From the NCBI GenBank assembly GCA_031538895.1, contig JAVKLU010000041.1, positions 1 to 64,000 on the forward strand: 64,000 nt of DNA, written 5' to 3'. Both the position numbers and the translations under genes were made by a program. The DNA comes from JAVKLU01 sp031538895. GTDB lineage: Bacteria; Pseudomonadota; Gammaproteobacteria; Burkholderiales; Burkholderiaceae. Shown here in pieces: positions 35,961 to 44,988 of the stretch (the first letter of the stretch is position 1; each line of letters starts with the position of its first letter). The notes under the pieces were generated by a model. It saw nothing but the letters and a program-made list of their open reading frames with translations. It ran no database searches and had not been told where the DNA came from.

Positions 35961-37904
35961 TTAAATTTGTTCAATCTGCTCTAACAATTCTATCCAGCGC
36001 AATTCTTGCGTCGCAATATCTTCCTCAAGCGTTTTCAAGCGTCGCCCCAGCTCGGCAAAATTTGCTTTTGGATCGTTTAACTGATTTTGTAATTGACTTT
36101 TTTCTTCATTAAACAACGCAATATCACGCTCAATTTTTGCCGCTTCAGTTTGCAATCGTTTTTGCCGCTTCAGCATTTCTTGGCGTTCTTCTGGACTCAG
36201 TTTGACGGTCACTTTTTTAACAACTGCGGCTGATTTCTCTGTGACTTTCTCAGTTTCTTTATTAGTGCGTTTATTCTCTTTTTTGTTGCTGCGCGTTCGT
36301 GCGCGCGCCTGTGTCATCAAATACTCTTGATAGTCGTTTAAGTCACCTTCAAAAGGTTTGACTTCACCTGCGCCGACCAACCAAAACTCATCACAAACGG
36401 TACGCAATAAAGAGCGATCATGGCTTACCAAAATCACCGCACCATCAAAAGTATTTAAGGCCATCGATAGCGCCGTGCGCGTACTGATATCCAAATGGTT
36501 AGTTGGTTCATCCAAAATCAAAACATTGGGTTTTTGCCAAGCCATCAACATCAAAACCAGTCGTGCTTTTTCACCGCCGCTCATACTTTCAACCGCACGC
36601 GTGACGTCGTCGCCTTTGAATTGAAAACGGCCTAAAAAATTTCGTAATTCTTGTTCTTTGGCTTGTGGCGACACCCGTCGCGACAAATCAATTAAATGCT
36701 GCAAAGGACTATCACGCAAAATCAAAATATCCAGTTCTTGCTGCGCAAAATATCCCATCACCACGCCGCGCCCTTCGGTACGATCGCCGTTTAATAAGGC
36801 CAATTGCATCGCCAAGGTTTTGACCAAAGTTGACTTTCCTTGACCATTTGCACCCAACACTCCCAAACGCATTCCAGCACGAATCGATACATTGACGTTT
36901 GGCAAAATAATTTTTTGTTGCGCTTCAATTTGATAACCCAAATCAGCGCGTTCTAATACCAGCATTGGATTGGGTAAATGCGTGACCGGACGAAATTCAA
37001 ATGAAAAATCAGAGTCCGTCAAAATCGGCCCCAGTTTGTCCATGCGTTCCAAGGCCTTGATTCGACTTTGCGCTTGTTTGGCTTTACTGGCTTTGGCTTT
37101 AAAACGTTCAATAAAACTATTTAAATGGGCAATTTTTTCTTGCTGACTTTCAAACGCAGATTGTTCCAAGATTAAACGCTCCGAACGTTGCCGTTCAAAT
37201 GCACTGTAATTCCCGCTGTAACGCGTTAGTTTGGCACGATCCAAATGCACAGTCACGTTCACCATCGAATCAAGAAAATCTCGATCATGACTGATGATCA
37301 CGAGCGTTCCTTGATAGCGTGAGAGCCATTCTTCTAGCCATACCAAGGCATCCAAATCCAAGTGATTGGTCGGTTCATCAAGCAGTAATAAATCCGAAGG
37401 ACTCATCAGCGTTCGCGCCAATTGCAAACGCATTCGCCAGCCGCCAGAAAATTGCCCCACGCCGTCGTACAAACTGTCGGCGCTAAAGCCCAAACCCAAT
37501 AACAAAGATTGCGCACGTGCATGAGCGTCATGACTGCCCGCATCCATCACATGCTGATGCGCTAGCGCCAATTCGTTGCCATCAACGTCTTTTTGTGCTT
37601 CTAACAAAGCCAAAGCTTGGCGCGCGGCCAGTAATCGCGGATCACCTGCGATCACAAAATCTGTCGCGGGTTCGTCTCCTTCGGGCAATTGCTGCGCAAC
37701 CTCGGCGATACACCAGTTTTTGGGAATGCTCCACGAACCCCCATCAGGATCAATTTTACCGTTGAGCAGTGCGAATAAACTGGATTTTCCCGCGCCATTA
37801 CGACCGATTAAACCCACTTTTTCGCCGGCTTGAATGGTGCAATTTACTTGATCTAAAACGACTTTAACGCCGCGTCGCAACGTCAAATTTGAAAGAATAA
37901 TCAT
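35961..37904 (-). CDS. ABC-F family ATPase (YheS-like)
   Basis: 647-aa protein with two ATP-binding cassettes and no membrane domain. First cassette: Walker A GRNGAGKSS, signature FSGGWRMRL, Walker B LLLLDEPTNHLD. Second: GANGQGKST, MSGGEKARL, VLILDEPTNHLD. A charged coiled coil forms the C-terminus. Start (MIILSNLTLRRGVKVVLD) and layout match YheS, a ribosome-binding ABC-F protein. It overlaps serS by four bases. Confidence 0.93.
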   Translation of the reverse strand: MIILSNLTLRRGVKVVLDQVNCTIQAGEKVGLIGRNGAGKSSLFALLNGKIDPDGGSWSIPKNWCIAEVAQQLPEGDEPATDFVIAGDPRLLAARQALALLEAQKDVDGNELALAHQHVMDAGSHDAHARAQSLLLGLGFSADSLYDGVGQFSGGWRMRLQLARTLMSPSDLLLLDEPTNHLDLDALVWLEEWLSRYQGTLVIISHDRDFLDSMVNVTVHLDRAKLTRYSGNYSAFERQRSERLILEQSAFESQQEKIAHLNSFIERFKAKASKAKQAQSRIKALERMDKLGPILTDSDFSFEFRPVTHLPNPMLVLERADLGYQIEAQQKIILPNVNVSIRAGMRLGVLGANGQGKSTLVKTLAMQLALLNGDRTEGRGVVMGYFAQQELDILILRDSPLQHLIDLSRRVSPQAKEQELRNFLGRFQFKGDDVTRAVESMSGGEKARLVLMLMAWQKPNVLILDEPTNHLDISTRTALSMALNTFDGAVILVSHDRSLLRTVCDEFWLVGAGEVKPFEGDLNDYQEYLMTQARARTRSNKKENKRTNKETEKVTEKSAAVVKKVTVKLSPEERQEMLKRQKRLQTEAAKIERDIALFNEEKSQLQNQLNDPKANFAELGRRLKTLEEDIATQELRWIELLEQIEQI

Positions 37905-39208
37905 TGATTCACTAATTGAGTCACTAAGCGCGTTGCGTCATTCATATAAGGGCGCAAAATTTCAGGAATGGTCACGCTGCCATCGGCCTCTTGATAATTT
38001 TCAAGTACCGCCACCAAAGTGCGCCCAACTGCTAAACCAGAACCGTTAAGGGTATGCAAGATTTCGATCTTGCCATCGATTTTGGTGCGCGCTTGCATAC
38101 GGCGTGCTTGAAAATCACCACAATTGGAAATTGATGAAATCTCACGATATTTGTTTTGCGCGGGTAGCCAGACTTCTAAGTCATAGGTTTTTTGCGCGCT
38201 AAATCCCATGTCGCCGGTACATAACAACATCACCCGATATGGCAAACCAAGTTTTTGCAAAATTGTTTCAGCGTGCCCACGCATTTCTTCGTGAGCTCTT
38301 ACCGAATCGCTTGCAGTGGTGATTTGCACCATTTCGACTTTATCAAATTGATGCTGGCGAATCATGCCGCGCGTATCACGTCCGTAACTCCCTGCTTCAG
38401 AACGAAAACAAGGTGAATGCGCAGTTAATTTCATCGGTAATTTACTGGCGTCAACAATTTGATCGCGTACAAAATTGGTCATCGTCACTTCAGCGGTAGG
38501 AATTAAATACCACTGATTTTTAGAGTTTTGCTCTTCTGTTGCACCGGAAGTCACGCTGAATAAATCTTCGGCAAATTTTGGCAATTGACCGGTGCCTTGC
38601 AAAGTCGCGCTGTTCACGATGTAAGGCGTGTAGCACTCTTCGTAACCGTGCGTTTGCGTATGCATATCCAGCATAAATTGCGCCAAGGCGCGGTGCAAAC
38701 GAGCAACCGCGCCTTTTAAGGTCACAAAACGCGCACCAGTTAAACGCGCGGCAGTTTCAAAATCCACGCCCAAAGGCACACCCAAATCAACATGATCCTT
38801 TACCGGAAAATCAAAGACGCGCGGCGTGCCAACTATGGTGATTAAGGCATTGTCTGCATCATCTTTTCCAACAGGAACATCAGCAGCGGGCAAATTAGGA
38901 ATATCCAGCAAAAACTGTTGTAGCTGTTCTTGAATCAGATTGAGCTGTTCTTCTTTTTGCTTTTGCTCGGTGCTAAAACGCACGACTTCTTGCATCAGCG
39001 CATCAGTCGACTCACCTTTGGATTTGAGTTGACCAATTTGTTTTGAAAATTGATTGCGCTGTTGTTGCAAGCCTTCGGCCGCTAACTGCAAGGTTTTGCG
39101 CTCCGATTCCAATTGATTAAAGCGTTCGGTGTTCAAAGTAAAACGGCGCTGTGCCAACACCGCCGCGACTTCAGCACTATTTTTGCGTAATGCGTTGATA
39201 TCAAGCAT
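37901..39208 (-). CDS. serS: Seryl-tRNA synthetase
   Basis: Class II aminoacyl-tRNA synthetase (435 aa). The N-terminal tRNA-binding coiled coil covers about residues 30-105. Motif 2 is CFRSEAGSYGRDTRGMIRQH and motif 3 contains NGSGLAVGRTLVAVLEN. It begins MLDINALRKNSAEVAAVL. The ABC-F gene downstream is translationally coupled through ATGA. Confidence 0.97.
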   Translation of the reverse strand: MLDINALRKNSAEVAAVLAQRRFTLNTERFNQLESERKTLQLAAEGLQQQRNQFSKQIGQLKSKGESTDALMQEVVRFSTEQKQKEEQLNLIQEQLQQFLLDIPNLPAADVPVGKDDADNALITIVGTPRVFDFPVKDHVDLGVPLGVDFETAARLTGARFVTLKGAVARLHRALAQFMLDMHTQTHGYEECYTPYIVNSATLQGTGQLPKFAEDLFSVTSGATEEQNSKNQWYLIPTAEVTMTNFVRDQIVDASKLPMKLTAHSPCFRSEAGSYGRDTRGMIRQHQFDKVEMVQITTASDSVRAHEEMRGHAETILQKLGLPYRVMLLCTGDMGFSAQKTYDLEVWLPAQNKYREISSISNCGDFQARRMQARTKIDGKIEILHTLNGSGLAVGRTLVAVLENYQEADGSVTIPEILRPYMNDATRLVTQLVNQ

Positions 39209-39309
39209 GATTTGAAATCAAATAAATAAAAAATTCTGTTGAAAGTGATCCTGTGATGTGTATAGAAACCGCCAAGGAATCAAACTTGACGCGCCGCCTG
39301 TGACAATAA

Positions 39310-39789
39310 TTACGTGTCAAGAGTTTGTCTGTATTCCAGTTTGCGCAAAATCGCCGCAACGTGATCCAATACGCCGTTGATGTAGCGAAAACCTTCGTCG
39401 CTGCCGTATTTTTTTTGTAAATCAAGCGCTTCGTTAATCACAACGCGGTACGGCACGCTGATGTGGTTTTTTAATTCACACACCCCAACCAACAAAATCG
39501 CTTGTTCCACATAACTGATTTGCTCTTGCGCACGATCCAAAAATGGGGTCATCAAACCACTTAACTGTTCGTATTGCGCGATGCTGTCGTACAACAAACT
39601 TTTAAAATGATCCACATCCACGCGGTTGAACTGCGGCTGATCGCGCGATTGCGCATCAATTAAGGCTGGCGCGTTATGGTTCATTAACCATTGAAACACG
39701 CCTCGCACCGCAAAATCGCGTGACAATCGTCGCGGCGAAGGTTTTTTGCTCCGCATTGGCACTTTACTCACACCACGATCATCGCTCAT
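39310..39789 (-). CDS. nusB: Transcription antitermination protein NusB
   Basis: All-helical RNA-binding protein (159 aa) used with NusE in rRNA antitermination. Recognised by SRDFAVRGVFQWLMN near the N-terminus and VPYRVVINEALDLQKKYG plus FINGVLD-like YINGVLDHVA at the end. A basic N-terminal extension of about 20 residues (MRSKKPSPRR) is typical of Burkholderiales. It overlaps ribH by four bases. Confidence 0.93.
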   Translation of the reverse strand: MSDDRGVSKVPMRSKKPSPRRLSRDFAVRGVFQWLMNHNAPALIDAQSRDQPQFNRVDVDHFKSLLYDSIAQYEQLSGLMTPFLDRAQEQISYVEQAILLVGVCELKNHISVPYRVVINEALDLQKKYGSDEGFRYINGVLDHVAAILRKLEYRQTLDT

Positions 39790-40247
39790 TCGCGTTCACT
39801 CAAAAGCATATCTAAGGATGCCATTTCAATCGCACCTTGCGCAGCCGCAATGCCTTTTTCTTCAACCCGCGCGAAGGCTTGTTCATCGGTGTTCGTCGTG
39901 ATAATCGCGTTAATAATAGGAATATCTAGCTCCAGTGACAAATTCATTACCGCACGCGCAGACTCGTTTGACACCACTTCAAAATGATAGGTATCTCCAC
40001 GAATCACTGCACCAATCGCGATCAGTACATCGCAATCGTGCTCGGTTTGCAAGCGCGATAAGGCATAAGGAATTTCGAGTGCGCCAGGAACTGTTACGTA
40101 GATGAGTTCGTCAATATTGGCGCCCAAACGACATAACTCAACCAAACAAGCACCCCAAATTCGATTGGTCACTTCACTATTAAAACGCGCTTGCACAACA
40201 CCGATACGAGCATTGCTCGCATCCAGTTGACCCATAAGTTCTTGCAT
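39786..40247 (-). CDS. ribH: 6,7-dimethyl-8-ribityllumazine synthase
   Basis: Riboflavin pathway enzyme (153 aa) condensing 5-amino-6-ribitylaminouracil with 3,4-dihydroxy-2-butanone 4-phosphate. Motifs: ARFNSEVT, VPGALEIPYAL and GAVIRGDTYHFEVVSNES with the catalytic histidine. The order ribH-nusB is the common proteobacterial arrangement. No FMN riboswitch was recognised upstream. Confidence 0.95.
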   Translation of the reverse strand: MQELMGQLDASNARIGVVQARFNSEVTNRIWGACLVELCRLGANIDELIYVTVPGALEIPYALSRLQTEHDCDVLIAIGAVIRGDTYHFEVVSNESARAVMNLSLELDIPIINAIITTNTDEQAFARVEEKGIAAAQGAIEMASLDMLLSERE

Positions 40248-40343
40248 AAAATTCTCTTAAATACGATAAAAATAAAACATCACACCACGCGCGTCACAGT
40301 AGAATTGCGCCGCTTATTTTCCTGCGCGTTTTCTCGTACACCA

Positions 40344-40376
40344 ACACTCCGCACATTTTTCAAAGGAGCGGAGTGT
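40344..40376. repeat. 9-bp perfect inverted repeat between ribH and the glcG-like gene
   Basis: ACACTCCGC (40344-40352), 15-base loop, GCGGAGTGT (40368-40376), in the 173-base divergent gap. TACAC also appears just outside the left arm, and TACA follows the right arm. It may be an operator for one or both divergent genes or a structured leader; no T-run supports a terminator. Confidence 0.65.
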
Positions 40377-40420
40377 ACAGGTCATACCGCAAGCCTCCCA
40401 TAACTCTTGTTTTTAATCCT

Positions 40421-40828
40421 ATGAATACCAAACCTTATTTAACCCTTGCCGACGTCAAAACACTCTTAGCAGCAGCCGAAGCCGAAGCCGTCAAAAATAA
40501 TTGGGCGGTTGTTATCGCAGTTGTCGATGATGGCGGGCACCTTTTAGGATTGTTACGCATGGATGAGGTCGCAACGATTTCCACGCATATCGCTCCGGCC
40601 AAAGCAAAAACAGCGGCACTGGGCAAACGCGAAAGCCGCATTTATGAAGAATTGATTAACAATGGTCGCCTGTCGTTTTTAAGCGCGCCTTTAATTGAAG
40701 GCATGTTAGAAGGTGGCGTTCCTATCATCAAAGACGGTTATTGTGTCGGCGCAGTAGGTGTCAGCGGAGTCAAATCATCCGAAGATGCGCAAATTGCCAA
40801 AGCGGCAATTGCCGCATTGATTTCATAA
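40421..40828 (+). CDS. GlcG/HbpS family protein (DUF336)
   Basis: 135-aa small alpha/beta protein. It starts MNTKPYLTLADVKTLLAAA and shows the family pattern VVDDGGHLLGLLRMD, a Lys/Ala helix (AKAKTAALGKRES), GGVPI and VGAVGVSG. Relatives bind haem or cobalamin-type cofactors or are encoded near glycolate oxidase; the role here is unknown. The ATG at 40421 fits the family length. Confidence 0.88.
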   Translation: MNTKPYLTLADVKTLLAAAEAEAVKNNWAVVIAVVDDGGHLLGLLRMDEVATISTHIAPAKAKTAALGKRESRIYEELINNGRLSFLSAPLIEGMLEGGVPIIKDGYCVGAVGVSGVKSSEDAQIAKAAIAALIS

Positions 40829-40885
40829 TCGCAGCGCCTCGAATCAAACTTGTTTTTTATCAATAAGCTCATTCGTTTTTGGTAT

Positions 40886-40914
40886 TTGGCAAAACAGAAG
40901 TTGATCTTTATCAT
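40886..40914 (+). promoter_or_regulatory. Candidate promoter of the sulfate-assimilation cluster
   Basis: TTGGCA (40886-40891), 17-base spacer, TATCAT (40909-40914), about 80 bases before the cysI ATG. It is a reasonable sigma-70 match in the 164-base gap ahead of cysI. No CysB site is identifiable with confidence. Confidence 0.4.
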
Positions 40915-40992
40915 GCGCCCTTCTTTAAATTGCCGCTTGATCATTGATCTTGATAAAACCTCAATTTCTGTTCTGCTTTATCACCATTATTC

Positions 40993-42630
40993 ATGTACCG
41001 ATACGATTCCTACGACCATACCATCGTCAATGAGCGCGTCGCGCAATTCACCGATCAAATTCAACGCCGTTTAGCCAATCAGTTAAGCGAAGAAGAATTC
41101 TTGCCCCTGCGTTTACAAAATGGTTTGTACATGCAGCGTCATGCCTACATGTTGCGCGTCGCGGTGCCCTATGGTTTGCTGTCATCCAAGCAATTGCGCA
41201 TGTTGGCGCATATCGCACAAAAATATGACAAAGACTACGCACATTTCAGTACCCGTCAAAACCTGCAATACAACTGGATCAAACTCGAAACCGCACCAGA
41301 ATTATTTCAAGATTTGGCATCCGTTGAAATGCACGGCATTCAAACCTCAGGCAACTGTATTCGCAATATCACGACCGACGCATTCGCCGGTGTCGCAGCA
41401 GACGAGTTGGTTGATCCGCGTCCTCTAGCCGAAATTTTGCGTCAATGGAGCACCTTTCATCCCGAGTTCGCGTATTTGCCGCGCAAATTTAAAATCGCGA
41501 TCAATGGTGCACAAAATGATCGTGCGGTCGTCAGCGCGCATGACATCGGTTTGCACGTGATTCATAACGCCGCCGGTGAACTGGGAGTCAGGGTCCTTGT
41601 CGGTGGTGGCATGGGCCGCACGCCAGTCATCGGCAGTACGGTGCGCGAATTTTTGCCAATGGCAGAAACTTTAAATTATTTAGAAGCCATCATGCGGGTG
41701 TACAACCTGCACGGTCGGCGCGATAACAAGTACAAGGCACGAATTAAAATTTTGTTGCGTGCTTTAGGTGCCAAAGAATTCACACAACAAGTCGATGCCG
41801 AATGGGTTGCTGGACGCAGCGAACGCAATCTGATTACCGATACCGAATGGCAGCGTGTCAGCGCGTATTTTCAAGCGCCACCTTATCGTACGGCTATTGC
41901 GCCAGTGGTTTTTCCTGATGATGCACAATTTAAACGCTGGTATGCGCGCAATACACGCGCCCACAAAGTAAGCGGATACCGAAGCGTGGTTTTGTCATTA
42001 AAGCCGCATGGTGTTGCGCCAGGCGATGCCAGCAGCGCACAAATGCGCGCAGTTGCCGACTTGGCTGACCAATATTCTTTTGGTGAAATTCGCGTCACTC
42101 ACGAACAAAATTTAGTCTTGGCGGATGTTTGCGACAAAGATTTATACCTGCTGTGGCAAGCCTTAAAAGAACATCAATTGGCCATGCCTAATGTGGGTTT
42201 GCTGACTGATTTAATTTGCTGCCCGGGCGGAGATTTTTGTTCTTTGGCAAACGCCAAATCATTACCCATTGCGGCGGCAATTCAAACCCGTTTTGATGAT
42301 TTAGATTATTTACACGACATCGGTGATCTGGAGCTCAATATCTCGGGGTGCATCAACTCATGCGGCCATCATCACGTCGGACACATTGGCATTTTGGGTG
42401 TCGATAAAGACGGTAGCGAGTTTTATCAAATTTCTATCGGTGGTCAACAAGGCAAGGATGCTCGCTTTGGCAAAATTTTAGGCCCGTCTTTTTCTGCAGA
42501 AGAAGTCCCCGACATGATCGAAAAAATTATTTCGGTCTATCTTTCCCTGCGTTATGAAAACGAACGTTTTGTCGATGCGACAGAACGCATCGGCATCGCA
42601 CCTTTCAAAACGGCACTCTACGGCGCATAA
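40993..42630 (+). CDS. cysI: Sulfite reductase hemoprotein (assimilatory, CysI type)
   Basis: Nitrite/sulfite reductase family enzyme of 545 aa that reduces sulfite to sulfide with sirohaem coupled to a [4Fe-4S] cluster. The cluster ligands are C410-x5-C416 (CPGGDFC) and C453-x3-C457 (GCINSCGHHHVGHIG). Two related ferredoxin-like halves are present (YAHFSTRQNLQYNWIKLE and GEIRVTHEQNLVLADV). A dedicated flavoprotein CysJ is not encoded nearby, so the electron donor is probably ferredoxin or another reductase. First gene of the cysI-DUF934-cysH-cysD-cysN set. Confidence 0.93.
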   Translation: MYRYDSYDHTIVNERVAQFTDQIQRRLANQLSEEEFLPLRLQNGLYMQRHAYMLRVAVPYGLLSSKQLRMLAHIAQKYDKDYAHFSTRQNLQYNWIKLETAPELFQDLASVEMHGIQTSGNCIRNITTDAFAGVAADELVDPRPLAEILRQWSTFHPEFAYLPRKFKIAINGAQNDRAVVSAHDIGLHVIHNAAGELGVRVLVGGGMGRTPVIGSTVREFLPMAETLNYLEAIMRVYNLHGRRDNKYKARIKILLRALGAKEFTQQVDAEWVAGRSERNLITDTEWQRVSAYFQAPPYRTAIAPVVFPDDAQFKRWYARNTRAHKVSGYRSVVLSLKPHGVAPGDASSAQMRAVADLADQYSFGEIRVTHEQNLVLADVCDKDLYLLWQALKEHQLAMPNVGLLTDLICCPGGDFCSLANAKSLPIAAAIQTRFDDLDYLHDIGDLELNISGCINSCGHHHVGHIGILGVDKDGSEFYQISIGGQQGKDARFGKILGPSFSAEEVPDMIEKIISVYLSLRYENERFVDATERIGIAPFKTALYGA

Positions 42631-42631
42631 A

Positions 42632-42658
42632 CACTATGAGCACTATAAGCACTATGAA
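42632..42658 (+). repeat. 9-bp tandem repeat covering the DUF934 start codon
   Basis: Three units: CACTATGAG (42632-42640), CACTATAAG (42641-42649), CACTATGAA (42650-42658). The array creates two in-frame ATGs (42636 and 42654), so the duplication has extended the N-terminus by MSTIST or supplied a spare start. Confidence 0.8.
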
Positions 42659-43166
42659 CACGATCATTAAAGATCAGCAAATCGTGACTGATTCCTGGCA
42701 AGTTTTGCGCGAATACGATCAACACTTCACACCCTCACTGCTCAACAATCAAGCAACAATTTTTCCTTTACCCATTTGGCGAGAACATCGCGCGCAATTG
42801 ATGACTCAGAAAAATTGCGCGGTGTGGTTAGCGCCTGACGATAGCGCCGACGATTTATTACCTGATTTAGCGCAACTCGTTTTGATTGCAATTGACTTCC
42901 CCAAATTTTCAGATGGACGGGGATATAGCCATGCGGCCTTGCTGCGCCAACGCTATCACTATCAAGGTGAGTTGCGCGCGATTGGTGACGTATTGCGTGA
43001 TCAATTGTTTTATATGGCACGAGTCGGATTTAATTCTTTTTCAGTTCGCGCCGATACCGATATTCATGCGGCACTCAAAGGACTTTCGGATTTTTCGATC
43101 CGTTACCAACGCTCAACCGATCAAGCGACTCCTTTGTTTGTACAAACCCAACGCGCAAAACAATGA
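42636..43166 (+). CDS. DUF934 family protein linked to sulfite reduction
   Basis: 176 aa (170 if translation starts at the second ATG, 42654). Family members are nearly always encoded between cysI and cysH in betaproteobacteria and are thought to help sulfite reductase, but no mechanism is established. Conserved-looking parts are ALIAIDFPKF-like VLIAIDFPKFSDGRGYSHA and LRAIGDVLRDQLFYMARVGF. The stop overlaps the cysH ATG by four bases. Confidence 0.88.
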   Translation: MSTISTMNTIIKDQQIVTDSWQVLREYDQHFTPSLLNNQATIFPLPIWREHRAQLMTQKNCAVWLAPDDSADDLLPDLAQLVLIAIDFPKFSDGRGYSHAALLRQRYHYQGELRAIGDVLRDQLFYMARVGFNSFSVRADTDIHAALKGLSDFSIRYQRSTDQATPLFVQTQRAKQ

Positions 43167-43885
43167 CCGCGTTTTCATCCGCAACTCAATTTTTATGGGA
43201 TGAAAGTCTGGCGGTTCTGCATCGATATTGCACAGCTAAAAAAATCACCTTGGCGCATAGCCTAGCGATTGAAGATGTCGTTTTAAGCGAGCTACTGGCG
43301 CAAACTAAATTATTAAAAAACACGCAAGTGTTCACTTTAAATACGGGACGTTTGCACGATGAAACGCTGGCCTTAATCAGTCGTTTGGAAAGCCATTACC
43401 AAATTACGATCACCCAATATCACCCTCAAGCAAAAGCTGTCGCCGCGTACATTGCCACAAATGGTGTCGATGCGTTTTATCACAGTTCGGATTTGCGTAA
43501 ATTGTGCTGTCACATTCGTAAAAGCGAACCGCTCGCACGCGCCCTGGACGGGTACGAAATCTGGTTAACGGGACAACGACGCGCGCAATCAGTGACACGT
43601 TCTGAGTTAGCGATCTTTGAACACGACTCTTTGCACCATTTAGATAAATTAAACCCATTGGCCAATTGGACTGATCACGCATTATGGGAAGTCGCTAAAA
43701 ATTTAAATTTGCCCTATAACAATTTGCACGATCAAGGTTTTCCGTCGATCGGTTGCCAACCCTGCACTCGCCCGATTGAAGCGGGTGAAGACATCCGCGC
43801 CGGTCGTTGGTGGTGGGAGCGACCTCAAGATAAAGAATGTGGTTTACATGTAGTTAATGGCCAATTGCAAAGAATCAAGCGATAG
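43163..43885 (+). CDS. cysH: Adenylyl-sulfate (APS) reductase, assimilatory
   Basis: 240-aa reductase making sulfite from activated sulfate. The cysteine pairs C115-C116 (KLCCHIRKSEPL) and C198-x2-C201 (CQPCTRP) are those of the [4Fe-4S] APS-reducing subgroup, and the catalytic C226 is in KECGLH. This subgroup uses APS directly, which agrees with CysN lacking an APS kinase domain and with no cysC nearby. Coupled to the DUF934 gene. Confidence 0.94.
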   Translation: MTAFSSATQFLWDESLAVLHRYCTAKKITLAHSLAIEDVVLSELLAQTKLLKNTQVFTLNTGRLHDETLALISRLESHYQITITQYHPQAKAVAAYIATNGVDAFYHSSDLRKLCCHIRKSEPLARALDGYEIWLTGQRRAQSVTRSELAIFEHDSLHHLDKLNPLANWTDHALWEVAKNLNLPYNNLHDQGFPSIGCQPCTRPIEAGEDIRAGRWWWERPQDKECGLHVVNGQLQRIKR

Positions 43886-43924
43886 AAAACACGTCACTAT
43901 TTTTATATTTTTTAGTTTTCATCT

Positions 43925-44818
43925 ATGTCTCATCTGGATTGGTTAGAAGCCGAAGCGATTCACATCATGCGCGAAGTCGCCGCTGAATGCGCTCGCCCTG
44001 CTCTATTGTTTTCGGGCGGTAAAGACTCAGTGGTATTGTTACGCTTGGCGGAAAAAGCCTTTCGCCCTTGCCCCTTCCCTTTTCCTTTAGTTCACATCGA
44101 TACTGGACATAATTTTGCAGAAGTCATCGAGTTTCGTGACCGCCGCGCCACAGAATTAGCGGAAGAATTAATCGTGCGTAGTGTTGAGGATTCGATGGTG
44201 CGTGGCACTGTGCGTTTACGCAATCCCGAAACTGACTCTCGCAACAGCGCACAGGCGGTTACCTTGTTGGAAACGATTGCAGAATTTGAATTTGACGCTT
44301 GCATCGGTGGCGCACGGCGCGATGAAGAAAAAGCACGCGCCAAAGAACGAATTTTTTCGTTCCGCGATGAATTTGGTCAATGGAATCCTAAAACGCAACG
44401 GCCTGAACTGTGGAATTTGTATAACACCATGTGCCATCGTCAAGAAAACATGCGCGTATTCCCAATTTCCAATTGGACCGAACTTGATGTCTGGCAATAC
44501 ATCGCGCGCGAACGACTGGCACTACCCTCTTTATATTTCGCGCATCAGCGCAAAGTGATTGAACGCAATGGATTATTAGTGCCACACACGCCACTGACAC
44601 CCGCGCGAGACGGTGAAATCATTACCGAGCAAAGCGTGCGTTTTCGTACCGTCGGCGATATTTCATGTACCTGCCCCGTCGCATCCGAAGCCACCACACT
44701 GGAAGATATTTTGATTGAAACTGCACTGACTCGAATCACCGAACGGGGGGCTACCCGTATGGATGATCAAACTTCAGAAGCTTCGATGGAAAAACGCAAA
44801 CGCGAGGGTTATTTCTAA
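43925..44818 (+). CDS. cysD: Sulfate adenylyltransferase subunit 2
   Basis: ATP-pyrophosphatase-type subunit (297 aa) forming APS from ATP and sulfate with the GTPase CysN. The PP-loop is FSGGKDSVVLLRL; later motifs are CIGGARRDEEKARAKERIFSF and NWTELDVWQYIARE, and the end EASMEKRKREGYF is typical. A 170-base gap with repeats and a possible promoter separates it from cysN. Confidence 0.96.
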   Translation: MSHLDWLEAEAIHIMREVAAECARPALLFSGGKDSVVLLRLAEKAFRPCPFPFPLVHIDTGHNFAEVIEFRDRRATELAEELIVRSVEDSMVRGTVRLRNPETDSRNSAQAVTLLETIAEFEFDACIGGARRDEEKARAKERIFSFRDEFGQWNPKTQRPELWNLYNTMCHRQENMRVFPISNWTELDVWQYIARERLALPSLYFAHQRKVIERNGLLVPHTPLTPARDGEIITEQSVRFRTVGDISCTCPVASEATTLEDILIETALTRITERGATRMDDQTSEASMEKRKREGYF

Positions 44819-44891
44819 ATTCATTTTTTTAGAAATGGTCTGAATAAGGTCCATTTTTGGCAAAAACACTGTTTTGTCCTGCACTTGCTTA

Positions 44892-44921
44892 TTGCTCCTT
44901 TCGATATTGTTCCTTTCGAAC
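44892..44921. repeat. 15-bp imperfect tandem repeat between cysD and cysN
   Basis: TTGCTCCTTTCGATA (44892-44906) is followed at once by TTGTTCCTTTCGAAC (44907-44921), 12 of 15 identical. It lies upstream of the candidate cysN promoter and may be a duplicated regulatory element or neutral slippage. Confidence 0.75.
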
Positions 44922-44949
44922 TCGATGACAACAAGCAAATCTCAATATA

Positions 44950-44979
44950 TTGATTCAGAACTTCTTTAAGACTTTATAG
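44950..44979 (+). promoter_or_regulatory. Candidate promoter of cysN
   Basis: TTGATT (44950-44955), 18-base spacer, TTATAG (44974-44979). Transcription would begin about three bases before the cysN ATG (44989), giving a nearly leaderless mRNA. No ribosome binding site is visible there, which fits but does not prove it. Confidence 0.3.
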
Positions 44980-44988
44980 ATTATTTGT

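Noticed and set aside
40248..40420. FMN riboswitch upstream of ribH
   Set aside because: None of the conserved RFN-element segments could be read on the minus strand.
44828..44860. AAATGG...CCATTTTT pairing after cysD considered as a terminator
   Set aside because: The stem is weak with an internal mismatch, the T-run is mostly inside the stem, and the spacing is poor.
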